64,000 nt of DNA from Vallitalea pronyensis. GTDB taxonomy: Bacteria > Bacillota > Clostridia > Lachnospirales > Vallitaleaceae. Of the stretch, positions 45,781 through 54,610 are shown piece by piece (the first letter of the stretch is position 1; each line of letters begins with the position of its first letter). A model generated the notes under the pieces. The model ran no database searches and was not told where the DNA came from. It worked only from the letters and a program-made list of their open reading frames with translations. Where the stretch lies: assembly GCF_018141445.1 (NCBI RefSeq), contig NZ_CP058649.1, positions 5,909,001-5,973,000 on the forward strand, given 5' to 3'. Position numbers and translations under genes: made by a program.

Positions 45781-46185
45781 TTAAAAATACCTTCCTGCAA
45801 GCATTGTAAAACGTATAAATGTGATGCTATCGTTTTCTTTTAAATGGATTGCACTTGATAGGTCTACAATTTCTTGGTTACCTATGAAAACCGCATATAA
45901 TCCATCTTGAAAAGCTAAGGAAGCAACTTTTTTGGCATGTTTTCTATCAATTTTATTATTCGCTCTGTATTGAAAACCAAAGCTCACCTTTCCATTTATA
46001 AGCATGCGGTCAATATCTTCTTGTGACAACACTTGCAATTCTTTATGCTCATATTTATCTATCTCGATATCTACTAAATTATGGATAAGGTCTTGAAGGA
46101 TGTTAATCTTATTATTAATTGTGTATGGAACAGGCTGTATGCCCCTTGTTTTATTGGATGATTTTAACATGATGTTTACTTTCAT
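45781..46185 (-). CDS. Small partner of the DUF4132 protein, unknown family
   Basis: The start is the ATG at 46185 behind AAGGGG; the frame extends 66 bp upstream without a good site. The 134-residue protein has alternating strand and helix pattern. It ends with an LKENDSITFIRFTMLAGRYF tail, strikingly conserved-looking, with Gly-Arg-aromatic at the very C-terminus. I do not recognise the family firmly; the opening beta-hairpin (KVNIMLKSSN...VPYTIN) and length would allow a beta-grasp fold. It is 51 bp upstream of and cotranscribed with the 1637-residue protein. Confidence 0.6.
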   Translation of the reverse strand: MKVNIMLKSSNKTRGIQPVPYTINNKINILQDLIHNLVDIEIDKYEHKELQVLSQEDIDRMLINGKVSFGFQYRANNKIDRKHAKKVASLAFQDGLYAVFIGNQEIVDLSSAIHLKENDSITFIRFTMLAGRYF

Positions 46186-46396
46186 TTTATCCCCTTTGTT
46201 TTTAGTGTCTTTTTTAAAGACTATTGTCCATTTATTAATGGCTATGACCATGATTATGTCTAAATATTTTGATTAATCCTTTTAAATTTTAACTTAGACA
46301 TGTAATAAGTATGACTTGCCCACTTTATCCTACTACTTACCATTATAATATATTATTGTAAAATGTAAAATTACCACTTCAAAAAGAGGATAAGAC

Positions 46397-46425
46397 AAAA
46401 AAAATTCCACGATAACAGTGGAATT
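46397..46425 (-). terminator. Terminator of the phosphotransferase gene
   Basis: AATTCCAC (46403-46410) pairs with GTGGAATT (46418-46425), loop of 7, followed on the minus strand by eight T. It begins 3 bp after the stop codon. Confidence 0.85.
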
Positions 46426-46427
46426 CT

Positions 46428-47294
46428 TCATTTGATAGACGTATACTTTTTAAGTCGTTCTCTAATTTCAGCACTAAGTTTTCGTTTCTCAACAAAGGGT
46501 AGAATACCCAAAGACCTTCTGCGAACCGCAACAGGCAGCATCCAATTATCTATCATTTTGAGTGTGATATTAGACAACTTCGTATACTCGTCTATTAAGG
46601 TTTCAATGATTATTTCTCGTATAGGGTCTTTTAATGGCAATTCACCGTATTTTATCATTAGAATAAATTCTGCTAAGTCAGCTGCTGGATTACCCATTGA
46701 AGCGTGCATCCAATCGATTAATATAGCTTCATTATTTCTAATCATGATATTATTCAGATTAAGATCACCGTGGCATAATTGTTGTTTTTTGGGAATACTG
46801 TTCAACATATTAACAACTGATTCTAACTCTGAAGCAGTTAGATGTTTTGCATGTTTGATAGCATTTGTTATAGTGTCTCTTTGGGATGGCATATTCTCAA
46901 CAGATACATTATGTGTTTTATATAACATCCTAGCTGTCATTTGGGCAATCTCTTTATGACTAAATTGCATGACATCATTTTTGCCAAGGGTATTATTTAT
47001 CCACTGTCTTTGAAAATATTGCATCAATGTGGTGCCATATATGCGTTCAGATACAATCCCAGGACGACCATCAATATATATCAATTCAAAGGGTTGTGGT
47101 ATGGGCACCCCATTATTCCAAGCAACTTGGCTATTTAAATACTCTAATTGCATGTCATGATGGCTATTTATATTCTTTGCCAGCTTAATAATTTTATGAC
47201 GATCCTCCCACTCAAAAATCTCAGCACAAAGACCTTCATTTATTTTTATACCTTTTTCTATATTTCTCTTTCTTTTTACATGATAACTATTCAC
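46428..47294 (-). CDS. Phosphotransferase enzyme family (APH-like) protein
   Basis: A 288-residue kinase-fold protein. Catalytic loop CHGDLNLNN has H175 and D177, and the metal-binding ILIDWMHASMGNPAADLAEF has D194 and the family's following Asp. The N-lobe shows IIKLAK (ATP-contact Lys) and SERIYGTTL. It is distinct from the phosphotransferase at 11992-12789. It starts with GTG and has its own terminator. The substrate (antibiotic, choline or other alcohol) is not indicated by neighbours. Confidence 0.78.
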   Translation of the reverse strand: MNSYHVKRKRNIEKGIKINEGLCAEIFEWEDRHKIIKLAKNINSHHDMQLEYLNSQVAWNNGVPIPQPFELIYIDGRPGIVSERIYGTTLMQYFQRQWINNTLGKNDVMQFSHKEIAQMTARMLYKTHNVSVENMPSQRDTITNAIKHAKHLTASELESVVNMLNSIPKKQQLCHGDLNLNNIMIRNNEAILIDWMHASMGNPAADLAEFILMIKYGELPLKDPIREIIIETLIDEYTKLSNITLKMIDNWMLPVAVRRRSLGILPFVEKRKLSAEIRERLKKYTSIK

Positions 47295-47330
47295 TTTGCA
47301 TCTCTATCCATTCAGTTTAATTCTATTCTA

Positions 47331-48884
47331 TTAACTCTCTTGAGCTAACGCAGCTATTTTAATATCACTAACTGTAATGATAGTAGTACTTGCTTCGGCA
47401 CCAATAGGTGTAGCGGTGACAAAATAATCACAACATCCTGGGCAAGTTTCACAGTCGCAAGATATAAATTGGAATGCACCTGTACCCTTTTCAATGACGT
47501 CAAAAACTTCAACTACCCATACCCCTATTGGTACAGGACCTCTATTGTCACAGGTTTTGAATAACTCAATTTGTAGCTGTAATAACGCCTCTAATTCATT
47601 TGATTGTAGTTCAAAACCTATATTACTTGAGAATTCAATGTATACGGCAGGTTTGCATAAACAGGTTGTATCAATGGAAACTTGCCCTATTTGCGTTCTT
47701 TCCGTAGAAGATTGATTGAACGTTACATTCCCAACACCACTACCACATTCCAGTATTGCCTTACTAGGTTTCGGATGTTTTGGTATGCAGTCAATAGCGT
47801 CCTGTTTTTGACTGTACGCTTTATCTTCCTCAGCATAATCCCATGAATCTTGAGCAAAAACATGTAATCGAGCATTATCCACAACCACATCAAACACAAC
47901 AGCTTCTGTAGTTATTTCATTCGCTGTAAGCATGACAAAATAATCGCAGCAGCTAGATGGTGACTTATGTTCACAAAATATGAAATTAAAGACTTTCTCT
48001 ATAAATTCTCCTCCAAGTTCAAATGCGCCACCCACTCTTTCAAATCTCCAGACTCCTAGTGACACCGGTTCTCCTTTATCACATACCCGAAACAGTTCAA
48101 ATTGCAAACGTAAATCAAAAGTAGAAATCAGAGCAATATTACATGCAAACTCAAGAAATACCTTAGGCTTTGTTAAACAAGTGGTATCCACTGAAGCATG
48201 AGCTATTCCAGTTGGTAGTGGTTGAGCAATTGGTACTCGATAAGATGCACTTCCATTTCCACTTCCACATACGGATAATATTTCTCTAGGCTTAGGATGC
48301 TTTTCTTTTTTTAGATAATCCTTCGTATTAACCTGATGTTGTTTTTCTAACGTATCATGCATGGATTGGGATAATGCCGCCATCCTTCCATTGCTTACGG
48401 TTACCGTAGCATTGGTAATGTCAAGAGGTGTAACCACCACAAAATATTCACAACATCTATGGCAGCTTGTACTTTCACAAAACATAAAACTAAATGACTC
48501 TTCTTGGGTATCAAAGCCAATGGAAAGTGCGTTGATTTGTTCATACAACCATGTACCCAGTGCTACAGGTTCTTCTTGATCACAAGCTCTAAATAATTCA
48601 TATTTTAATCGAACGGTTCCCGTTTCTATTTCTTCTGCTAGGTTATCCATACATACAAGACTCGTAAATTTTATGACGACTTCCGGTTTACATAAACATG
48701 TTGTATCAACGGTTATGTGGGCTAACTGAAAAGGTGACTCATTAATTGAAGTAAAAGTGGTGCTGCCAGTTCCTTCACCACATTCTAATAGTATCTTTTT
48801 GGGTTTCGTATGCTGTGGCATACATGATATACAGTCTTTATCAGATCCATGCATTTTCTCCCTTTTACAATCACGATTAATCAC
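47331..48884 (-). CDS. Triple DUF4489-repeat Cys-rich protein
   Basis: A 517-residue protein made of three tandem copies (about residues 25-172, 195-345 and 370-515). Each copy has the order ILLECGEGTGS; VDTTCLCKP; LFRACDxxxPVxLGxW; FxFCExxxCxxCCxYFV; and a closing NxRxxALxQ strand. The start GTG has GGAGG 7 bases upstream. There is no signal peptide. DUF4489 proteins of spore-forming clostridia usually carry one or two copies. The many paired cysteines suggest a cross-linked, possibly spore-surface, structure, which is inference. Confidence 0.82.
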   Translation of the reverse strand: MINRDCKREKMHGSDKDCISCMPQHTKPKKILLECGEGTGSTTFTSINESPFQLAHITVDTTCLCKPEVVIKFTSLVCMDNLAEEIETGTVRLKYELFRACDQEEPVALGTWLYEQINALSIGFDTQEESFSFMFCESTSCHRCCEYFVVVTPLDITNATVTVSNGRMAALSQSMHDTLEKQHQVNTKDYLKKEKHPKPREILSVCGSGNGSASYRVPIAQPLPTGIAHASVDTTCLTKPKVFLEFACNIALISTFDLRLQFELFRVCDKGEPVSLGVWRFERVGGAFELGGEFIEKVFNFIFCEHKSPSSCCDYFVMLTANEITTEAVVFDVVVDNARLHVFAQDSWDYAEEDKAYSQKQDAIDCIPKHPKPSKAILECGSGVGNVTFNQSSTERTQIGQVSIDTTCLCKPAVYIEFSSNIGFELQSNELEALLQLQIELFKTCDNRGPVPIGVWVVEVFDVIEKGTGAFQFISCDCETCPGCCDYFVTATPIGAEASTTIITVSDIKIAALAQES

Positions 48885-49101
48885 ATATATTCCTCCATAT
48901 CCATTATATTTTATTAATCATATGATTAAAGTGTACTTTAAATAGAAACTTCGTATTAAGCACACTTCGTCCTCTTATATCATATGTGATTTTTGGAAAA
49001 TCAGTGATGGATATGGTTGATATCTTTCATACATTTATTCCAAACCTAAAAACATATGAAAATCCCCCTATTTCATATGCTTAATTGGCTTCCTTGAGAT
49101 T

Positions 49102-49132
49102 AAAAAAAGAGGGAGAATAATCCTCCCTCTTT
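49102..49132 (-). terminator. Terminator of the NmrA-like gene
   Basis: AAAGAGGGA (49106-49114) pairs with TCCCTCTTT (49124-49132), followed by a T run on the minus strand. It lies 17 bp after the stop. The rest of the 48885-49148 gap shows no other feature. Confidence 0.85.
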
Positions 49133-49148
49133 AATGAATACATTGCTT

Positions 49149-50123
49149 CTATTTTATGTCGTCCCATTTCCCAACTTTTTGCTGGTAAACATATTTATTT
49201 TCTTCAATAAGGTCCCTAACAGACCGACGTTCTTCACCTGTAACGGTTTCAATATCATCTGATATCACGTTAAACATTCCATCTCTAATGCACTGTTCGC
49301 TGGTAACAATATCTGTTGCACACCAAGGAAAGGGTGATTTTGAGAAATCATCTGTTGATTCTTTTGGTATACCTAATGCTGCTGCATAGGCATACATACC
49401 TTCCGTATCTACGGGAACATATTTGAATTCAACATTTGAAATTTCATTGATTAATTCAATGATTTGTTTTATGGATACTTGTTCTTTACCACAAGCAGTA
49501 TAAGCAATATTATCTTCACCTTTACCAAGAAGCAGTGCTGCCGCAAGCTTAGCACTATCATCCTTAGGGACACATGTTGCTTTGCCATCTTGTGCTAAAG
49601 TATGCCATTCGTAATTACTGTGCATAGCAAGTACAGGTAATGCCGCTACAATGTTTTCTAAGTAAAAGTTGTTTCTCATAAAGTTATAGTTAACATCGGT
49701 GTCTTTCAGTTTGTCTTTAATATAACTCTCTGTATACGTATGATCTGGTGTCACATACACATGTTGGTATCTTGGGTCGCTTGCTCCTAGATAGGACGTA
49801 TACGTGATATGTTTAACACCTGCTTCTACAGCTGCATCAACTGCATTTCTATGCTGTTGCCTACGTATATCTCCAATGGTTATGGTGGATATAATAATCA
49901 ATCTATCGATATCGCTAAAGCTTTTGACCATTTCTTCTTTATGGTCGTAATTTGCGCTTCTTATGTCAACGCCTAATTTGTTCCAATACGCTCTTTTATC
50001 CTCACTAAGTCTTTCTGGAAAAGGACAAGCTACTACTAATGCCTCAGGTGCTACTTTTTCAGACATGATTTTAGCAATTCTTCCTCCAAGTTGTCCATCA
50101 CATCCAGTTACTAAGTATTTCAT
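49149..50123 (-). CDS. NmrA-like NAD(P)-binding protein (QorB-type)
   Basis: The start is the ATG at 50123 with GGAGG 6 bases before it. The 324-residue atypical short-chain dehydrogenase has the nucleotide-binding VTGCDGQLGGRIAK at residues 5-18 and HITYTSYLGAS near 105. NmrA/QorB-like members bind NAD(P)H and act as quinone reductases or redox sensors. It is divergent from a TetR gene, with a perfect 14-bp palindrome between them. It is followed by a strong terminator, so it is monocistronic. Confidence 0.85.
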   Translation of the reverse strand: MKYLVTGCDGQLGGRIAKIMSEKVAPEALVVACPFPERLSEDKRAYWNKLGVDIRSANYDHKEEMVKSFSDIDRLIIISTITIGDIRRQQHRNAVDAAVEAGVKHITYTSYLGASDPRYQHVYVTPDHTYTESYIKDKLKDTDVNYNFMRNNFYLENIVAALPVLAMHSNYEWHTLAQDGKATCVPKDDSAKLAAALLLGKGEDNIAYTACGKEQVSIKQIIELINEISNVEFKYVPVDTEGMYAYAAALGIPKESTDDFSKSPFPWCATDIVTSEQCIRDGMFNVISDDIETVTGEERRSVRDLIEENKYVYQQKVGKWDDIK

Positions 50124-50206
50124 AACATTCCTCCTTAACATATTGTGAAATCCATCTCAACATAAAACTTGACCCATTATAACACATCATTCAAATTGAG
50201 ACATTA

Positions 50207-50220
50207 GTCACTTAAGTGAC
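50207..50220. promoter_or_regulatory. Putative operator palindrome GTCACTTAAGTGAC
   Basis: A perfect 14-bp palindrome 84 bp upstream of the NmrA-like gene and 146 bp upstream of the divergent TetR gene. Its position suggests a TetR-family operator controlling the reductase. Confidence 0.4.
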
Positions 50221-50365
50221 ACTTGACACCCTTTTGTAAAAACTATATCAGGAATCGTTTCATCTGTCAAGGCAATTTTGTTATACAACACTTTTACAAC
50301 TTGAAGATTGTCATATGTATGTATATATGCTATCATGTAGAAAAAATATTTGTGCGTGAGGAGTA

Positions 50366-50944
50366 ATGGTTTTTATGAAACAGGATAGACGATCAAAACG
50401 AACAAGGTTATGGTTATATGAAGGTTTAATGGAACTGATGAAATCAAAGGATTATGGCGATATTAGCATTACTGAACTCACTGAAAAATCCGATATTGCG
50501 AGGCAGTCTTTTTATCGAATCTATGACAGTAAAGATGATATCCTTCTCTCTAAAATGAATGACATTCATCGGGAAATATTTGATGAATCTGAACTGGATT
50601 TAGAACAAGAAAAGGATCCATTTTTAGATATAGTTATCCACAAACTTGTTAAGGCTTTTGAGGAGAATGAAGTATTTTTTACGGCTTTGCTTAACGCTGG
50701 GCTTCAACATAAAGCGCTTACTCAATTCTCAGAGTACATTGGGCGATTTTATGCGAAAGAAAAGAACTATCAAGAACTTGATGAGCGTAATCAGTATCGG
50801 ATACATTTCATTGTAGGAGGTATCTATATGGTATTATTCAAATGGAATGAGTGCAACATGGATACCCCTACTGAAACGATTATAACTATCATGCAAAAAT
50901 CTGCAAAGCATATTAATTTAATTATCGAGGAACATTCGATCTAA
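50366..50944 (+). CDS. TetR/AcrR family transcriptional regulator
   Basis: A 192-residue regulator with an N-terminal HTH (about residues 30-55; ISITELTEKSDIARQSFYRI) and a TetR_C-type ligand domain like those of the YcdC/PsrA groups. AGGAG lies 2 bases before the ATG at 50366 and 11 bases before the in-frame ATG at 50375, so the start is uncertain by three codons. It is divergent from the NmrA-like reductase gene, its probable target. Confidence 0.87.
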   Translation: MVFMKQDRRSKRTRLWLYEGLMELMKSKDYGDISITELTEKSDIARQSFYRIYDSKDDILLSKMNDIHREIFDESELDLEQEKDPFLDIVIHKLVKAFEENEVFFTALLNAGLQHKALTQFSEYIGRFYAKEKNYQELDERNQYRIHFIVGGIYMVLFKWNECNMDTPTETIITIMQKSAKHINLIIEEHSI

Positions 50945-51066
50945 ATAATCAATTACTTGCAACCACAATTCACCACCAACCTTAAGGATGATGCTTCTGA
51001 GATAATAAAGACAAACAAACGTGGTTAAACAGATTTAGGCATCTTAAATCTCTTTTAATAACAATA

Positions 51067-51096
51067 AATTCCGCCCTAATATCTTAAAGCGGAATT
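51067..51096. terminator. Candidate hairpin between TetR and sulfatase genes
   Basis: AATTCCGC (51067-51074) pairs with GCGGAATT (51089-51096), followed by AATTGTTTTG on the plus strand. The T run is weak. It lies in a 296-bp gap between convergent genes that shows nothing else. Confidence 0.45.
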
Positions 51097-51240
51097 AATT
51101 GTTTTGACTATATTTTCTTAATACGTCCATATAGGTTACGATTCATCTTGCATGCAAGTGAAGGAATACAACAACTCGTTTTTCTCTTATCATCTTATGT
51201 ACATGCCCTCGTAGTCGCTTTAATTATGGTTCTTCGTTGA

Positions 51241-52623
51241 CTATCTGAAGACCTCTGCAACACCACAGAGGATACCCTCTTGATAAGGCAGTATCTGCAC
51301 TTCACCTTCACCAATCTGTTGCATTTTATCTATCAGCTTCTTCTTCAGCTCTGTCCTAATTGCAGTGTATGACTTGTCATCGATAAGATTTTTCAGCTCA
51401 TATGGGTCATTCTTTAGATCATATAGATGAGACTCCACATAGTTGTTACTGCACATATCAAGGTTACCATCTGCATCCGGTGAAGCCACTGAATATTTCC
51501 ATTCTTTGGTTCTGATACAACGTCCTACATGGTTTTCACTAATCTGAGTAAAAATACTGTCAGGCCAGTCTTCTGTATCTCCTTTTAATATAAGGTTCAG
51601 GTCATGACCCTCCATACCATCCTGATTAATCCCTGCTGAGCTTAATATGGTCTTTGGTATGTCTATGAGACTTACCAGCTCCTGACACACCTTTCCACCA
51701 GTGAATCCTGGGCCATATATAATCATTGGTATCCTAATGCTGGCATCGTGGCATGAACGTTTGTATTCTCTGTTCCGTGTTTTGAAATGAGACCCGTGGT
51801 CACTGAAATAGAGAATGATCGTCTCTTCTTCAATCCCTTGTTTCTCTATCTCATCCCTTATACGACCCAAATTGTAATCCAAACTGTTACAGCATCCAAG
51901 ATAATCTGGATAGTTTTCCCGCCAGTTACCTTCAGTACCAACCAGATCACCAGGTGTTTCAAAATCTTTGAACTTGTCTTTTGAACCGTTTGGACCCTCA
52001 TAGGTATTCCGGTCATTTTGATGGTGTGGTTCTATATAGGAAACCATCATGAAGAAAGGTTTATTCTTATTTCTGACCCTCAGATATTCTAAAGCAAAAT
52101 CTGTTGTTCCGTCCGCTCTGTATCCTTTGATTTCTCTTTGGTTCATATCCATATCGAACATATGACCACCATAACCATGAGAAGTGAATTCAAGCACATC
52201 TGACGCAACCCAATAATCCTTATAACCGCCTCGGTATTTTTCTGGAATTGGCTTAGTACAATAATTGAACAATTCACCAATATCCTCCCTTGAATTCCCA
52301 TCTGTAGTTGCTAAATGCCACTTTCCTATATATGCAGTTTCATACCCTGCTTTATTGAATCGCTTGGCAAGCAGATCCTCACGATCTTTTAATGCAATGC
52401 CATTCCTGTATGAACCATGTTGTGTTGCGTATTGACCTGTTTGGATACAGGCTCTTGCAGGACCACAAACAGGCTGTGGTGTAAAAGCGTATTCAAAACG
52501 TACGCCCTCCATTCCCATCTTGTCCAAATTGGGTGTCACATCAAGCTTTTGCCCATAGAGGCCTACTGTATCCCATCGTTGCTGATCAGAAAAAAATAAA
52601 ATGATATTCGGTTGTTTACTCAT
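51241..52623 (-). CDS. Sulfatase (formylglycine-dependent)
   Basis: A 460-residue sulfatase. It has metal-binding FSDQQRWDT at residues 11-19, the modification motif CGPARACIQTG with C53 as formylglycine precursor, GKWHLATTDG, and a late YFSDHGSHF. No signal peptide is visible, so it acts in the cytoplasm on imported sugars. It lies 105 bp downstream of the propeller glycosidase gene in the LplABC locus and is the last gene there. The C-G-P-A-R form is accepted by anaerobic radical-SAM maturases; no such maturase gene is in the window. Confidence 0.87.
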   Translation of the reverse strand: MSKQPNIILFFSDQQRWDTVGLYGQKLDVTPNLDKMGMEGVRFEYAFTPQPVCGPARACIQTGQYATQHGSYRNGIALKDREDLLAKRFNKAGYETAYIGKWHLATTDGNSREDIGELFNYCTKPIPEKYRGGYKDYWVASDVLEFTSHGYGGHMFDMDMNQREIKGYRADGTTDFALEYLRVRNKNKPFFMMVSYIEPHHQNDRNTYEGPNGSKDKFKDFETPGDLVGTEGNWRENYPDYLGCCNSLDYNLGRIRDEIEKQGIEEETIILYFSDHGSHFKTRNREYKRSCHDASIRIPMIIYGPGFTGGKVCQELVSLIDIPKTILSSAGINQDGMEGHDLNLILKGDTEDWPDSIFTQISENHVGRCIRTKEWKYSVASPDADGNLDMCSNNYVESHLYDLKNDPYELKNLIDDKSYTAIRTELKKKLIDKMQQIGEGEVQILPYQEGILCGVAEVFR

Positions 52624-52728
52624 ATTTTTTCACCTTTTTTACCTTTATTGTTATGTGATCATTTCGGAAGTACCTATAACTGTATGCCACCTTGCCTCAC
52701 TAATGCTCTTATATAGATTATTTTTCCT

Positions 52729-53694
52729 CTATGAAATTTTTAAATGAAGTTCAAATTCACCATTTCGGTCGCAAATCAATTGACCATCTTCCACCTGTAG
52801 CCTAGCTACCTGTATGACACATCGATTCTCATCAATAGGTACAATGGTATGGCGATTAAGTTTTTTGGAGTAATCTTTGTATGGTTGTGTAAAATAGAAA
52901 ATATATGCTTCATCCTTGTGAATCAAGATATCCGGATGGCGTCCAACTGAATTATCCAAATCCCTTGAACTGCTATCATGAAGAATATTTTTCTGTCTTT
53001 GGAAGTGCTCAAGATCATCACTCCTGTAGACAGCCAACCCCTGCCGAATGCCTACAGGATCTGTCACCATCCAATAGTATCCTTTAAACGCAAAAACATT
53101 GGGACCTTCTGCTTTAACATCGTCTAGCACAACCTTTTCATCTGACCAACTATACAGGTCTGTACTGTCTCTTGAACAAATGATACAGCCTTTGAGAGAG
53201 TTTCTGTACCACATGCGGTAACCACCGTCCTTTAGCGGGTGTATACATACATCGATGAGCTGGCTGTTTTCACCGCCGATAAATCCGATATAGTCCCAAT
53301 CCCATAAATTGGTGCTGACCATATGAACGATACCGCTTCTTTCCGATTCGCCCCACCATGATGGTACGCCCTGAACATAAGTGACATACATATGATAGGT
53401 GGCTTTTTTAGCATCATAAATAATTTCGGGAGCCCAATAGGTGTTATGCCCCTTTTCAACGTTCAGGTTTAATGTCCCTCTATAATTCCATATTTCTCCG
53501 TCAGTGCTGGATGCAATACCAAGAGCTGACCCATGTGAGGCAGATACACCTGGAACTGCACGTGCTGCTCTTCGCTGCGTATAGACCATCCACCATGATT
53601 GTTCCTGAACATTATATATGATTGTTGGATCTGCTGCACCATCCGATAGAGGGTCTCGATATAGTGGTGTTCTCACCATTTTTTTCTCTTTCAT
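52729..53694 (-). CDS. Five-bladed beta-propeller glycosidase (GH43/GH117-like)
   Basis: A 321-residue propeller protein without signal peptide. The N-terminal SDGAADPTIIYN offers a catalytic-base Asp. YWAPEIIYD near residue 90 and KAEGPNVFAFKGYYWMV near residue 195 fit the remaining acidic residues and blade starts, and a late GRHPDILIHKD adds another blade. It lies 7 bp after the permease gene and upstream of a sulfatase, so it should hydrolyse the imported, probably sulfated, oligosaccharide. Family assignment between GH43 and GH117 types needs a profile search. Confidence 0.65.
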   Translation of the reverse strand: MKEKKMVRTPLYRDPLSDGAADPTIIYNVQEQSWWMVYTQRRAARAVPGVSASHGSALGIASSTDGEIWNYRGTLNLNVEKGHNTYWAPEIIYDAKKATYHMYVTYVQGVPSWWGESERSGIVHMVSTNLWDWDYIGFIGGENSQLIDVCIHPLKDGGYRMWYRNSLKGCIICSRDSTDLYSWSDEKVVLDDVKAEGPNVFAFKGYYWMVTDPVGIRQGLAVYRSDDLEHFQRQKNILHDSSSRDLDNSVGRHPDILIHKDEAYIFYFTQPYKDYSKKLNRHTIVPIDENRCVIQVARLQVEDGQLICDRNGEFELHLKIS

Positions 53695-53701
53695 TGTTAT
53701 A

Positions 53702-54571
53702 TTATCCTTTCACTGATCCCAACATAATGCCTTTTGTAAAATACTTCTGTAAAAACGGATACACAATAAGAATCGGCACCGTAGCAATGACAATGGTTGC
53801 TGCATTAATGACATCCGCATTGACCGTTTGCATGACTTCCACATTTGCCATATCAGACGCTCCGATGACAATATCCCGTACCAGCAGCGGCAGGATATAT
53901 TTACTCTTTTCATGTATATATAAAAGTCCGTTCATATAGTTATTCCACAGATTAACAGCTGTCCATATGGCTATTGTTGCAATGACAGGCTTTGATAGTG
54001 GCAACACAATCTTAAAATATATCTGTGCATAATTAGCGCCATCAAGAAACGCTGATTCTTCCAGTGAAATAGGTAGATTCTTAAAAAAGCTTCTAATAAT
54101 GATGATATTATACGGCGCAAAAGTGATAGGTAATATCAAAGCCCATAAGGAGTTGATTAGCCCCACTTGTTTGACGACAACATAGGTAGGAATCATCCCG
54201 CCATTGAATATAAACGTAAACAACACAAGAAATGTTATGATTTTTGTACCCTTTATTTCACTTTTTGAGAGCATATAAGCTAAACCACAATTTACGAATA
54301 GTGCTATCACTACCCCTACAACTGTAATGAGCAGACTGTTTCTAAATGCCACCCAGATGTAGCGACTTGACATAATAACTTCATAACCTGACAGATCAAA
54401 ACCTCTTGGAACAAAGAAAAAGCCTCCGCTTTTGGCTTTGAAATTATCACTAATTGACAACATTAATTGATGCCACAGCGGATATACCATAACTAAGCCA
54501 ATAACCATAAAAAACAAATAATTGACCTTATCAAAAATTTTTATCTTTTTCCTTAATCCTTTTACTTTCAT
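53702..54571 (-). CDS. Carbohydrate ABC permease (LplC/YtcP type)
   Basis: The start is the ATG at 54571, 9 bases after AAGG; an ATG three codons earlier is too close to that site. The 289-residue, six-helix CUT1 permease has the EAA loop EESAFLDGANYAQIYFKIVL near residue 190. It ends FTKGIMLGSVKG, the hallmark C-terminus of the LplC group. It pairs with the permease encoded 39 bp upstream. No ATPase gene is present, as usual for this group, which shares a housekeeping MsmX-type ATPase. Confidence 0.88.
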   Translation of the reverse strand: MKVKGLRKKIKIFDKVNYLFFMVIGLVMVYPLWHQLMLSISDNFKAKSGGFFFVPRGFDLSGYEVIMSSRYIWVAFRNSLLITVVGVVIALFVNCGLAYMLSKSEIKGTKIITFLVLFTFIFNGGMIPTYVVVKQVGLINSLWALILPITFAPYNIIIIRSFFKNLPISLEESAFLDGANYAQIYFKIVLPLSKPVIATIAIWTAVNLWNNYMNGLLYIHEKSKYILPLLVRDIVIGASDMANVEVMQTVNADVINAATIVIATVPILIVYPFLQKYFTKGIMLGSVKG

Positions 54572-54610
54572 GATACCCATCCTTCCATCACTTTTGCTGT
54601 ACCCACCGAC

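Noticed and set aside
46432-46959. 175-codon open frame antisense to the phosphotransferase
   Set aside because: It mirrors a gene with clear kinase motifs and has no ribosome site of its own.
49149-50123. NmrA-like dehydrogenase as the missing opine dehydrogenase CntM
   Set aside because: It is 24 kb away, has its own terminator and TetR partner, and its TGCDGQLGG start and overall pattern are those of NmrA/QorB proteins, not of opine dehydrogenases.
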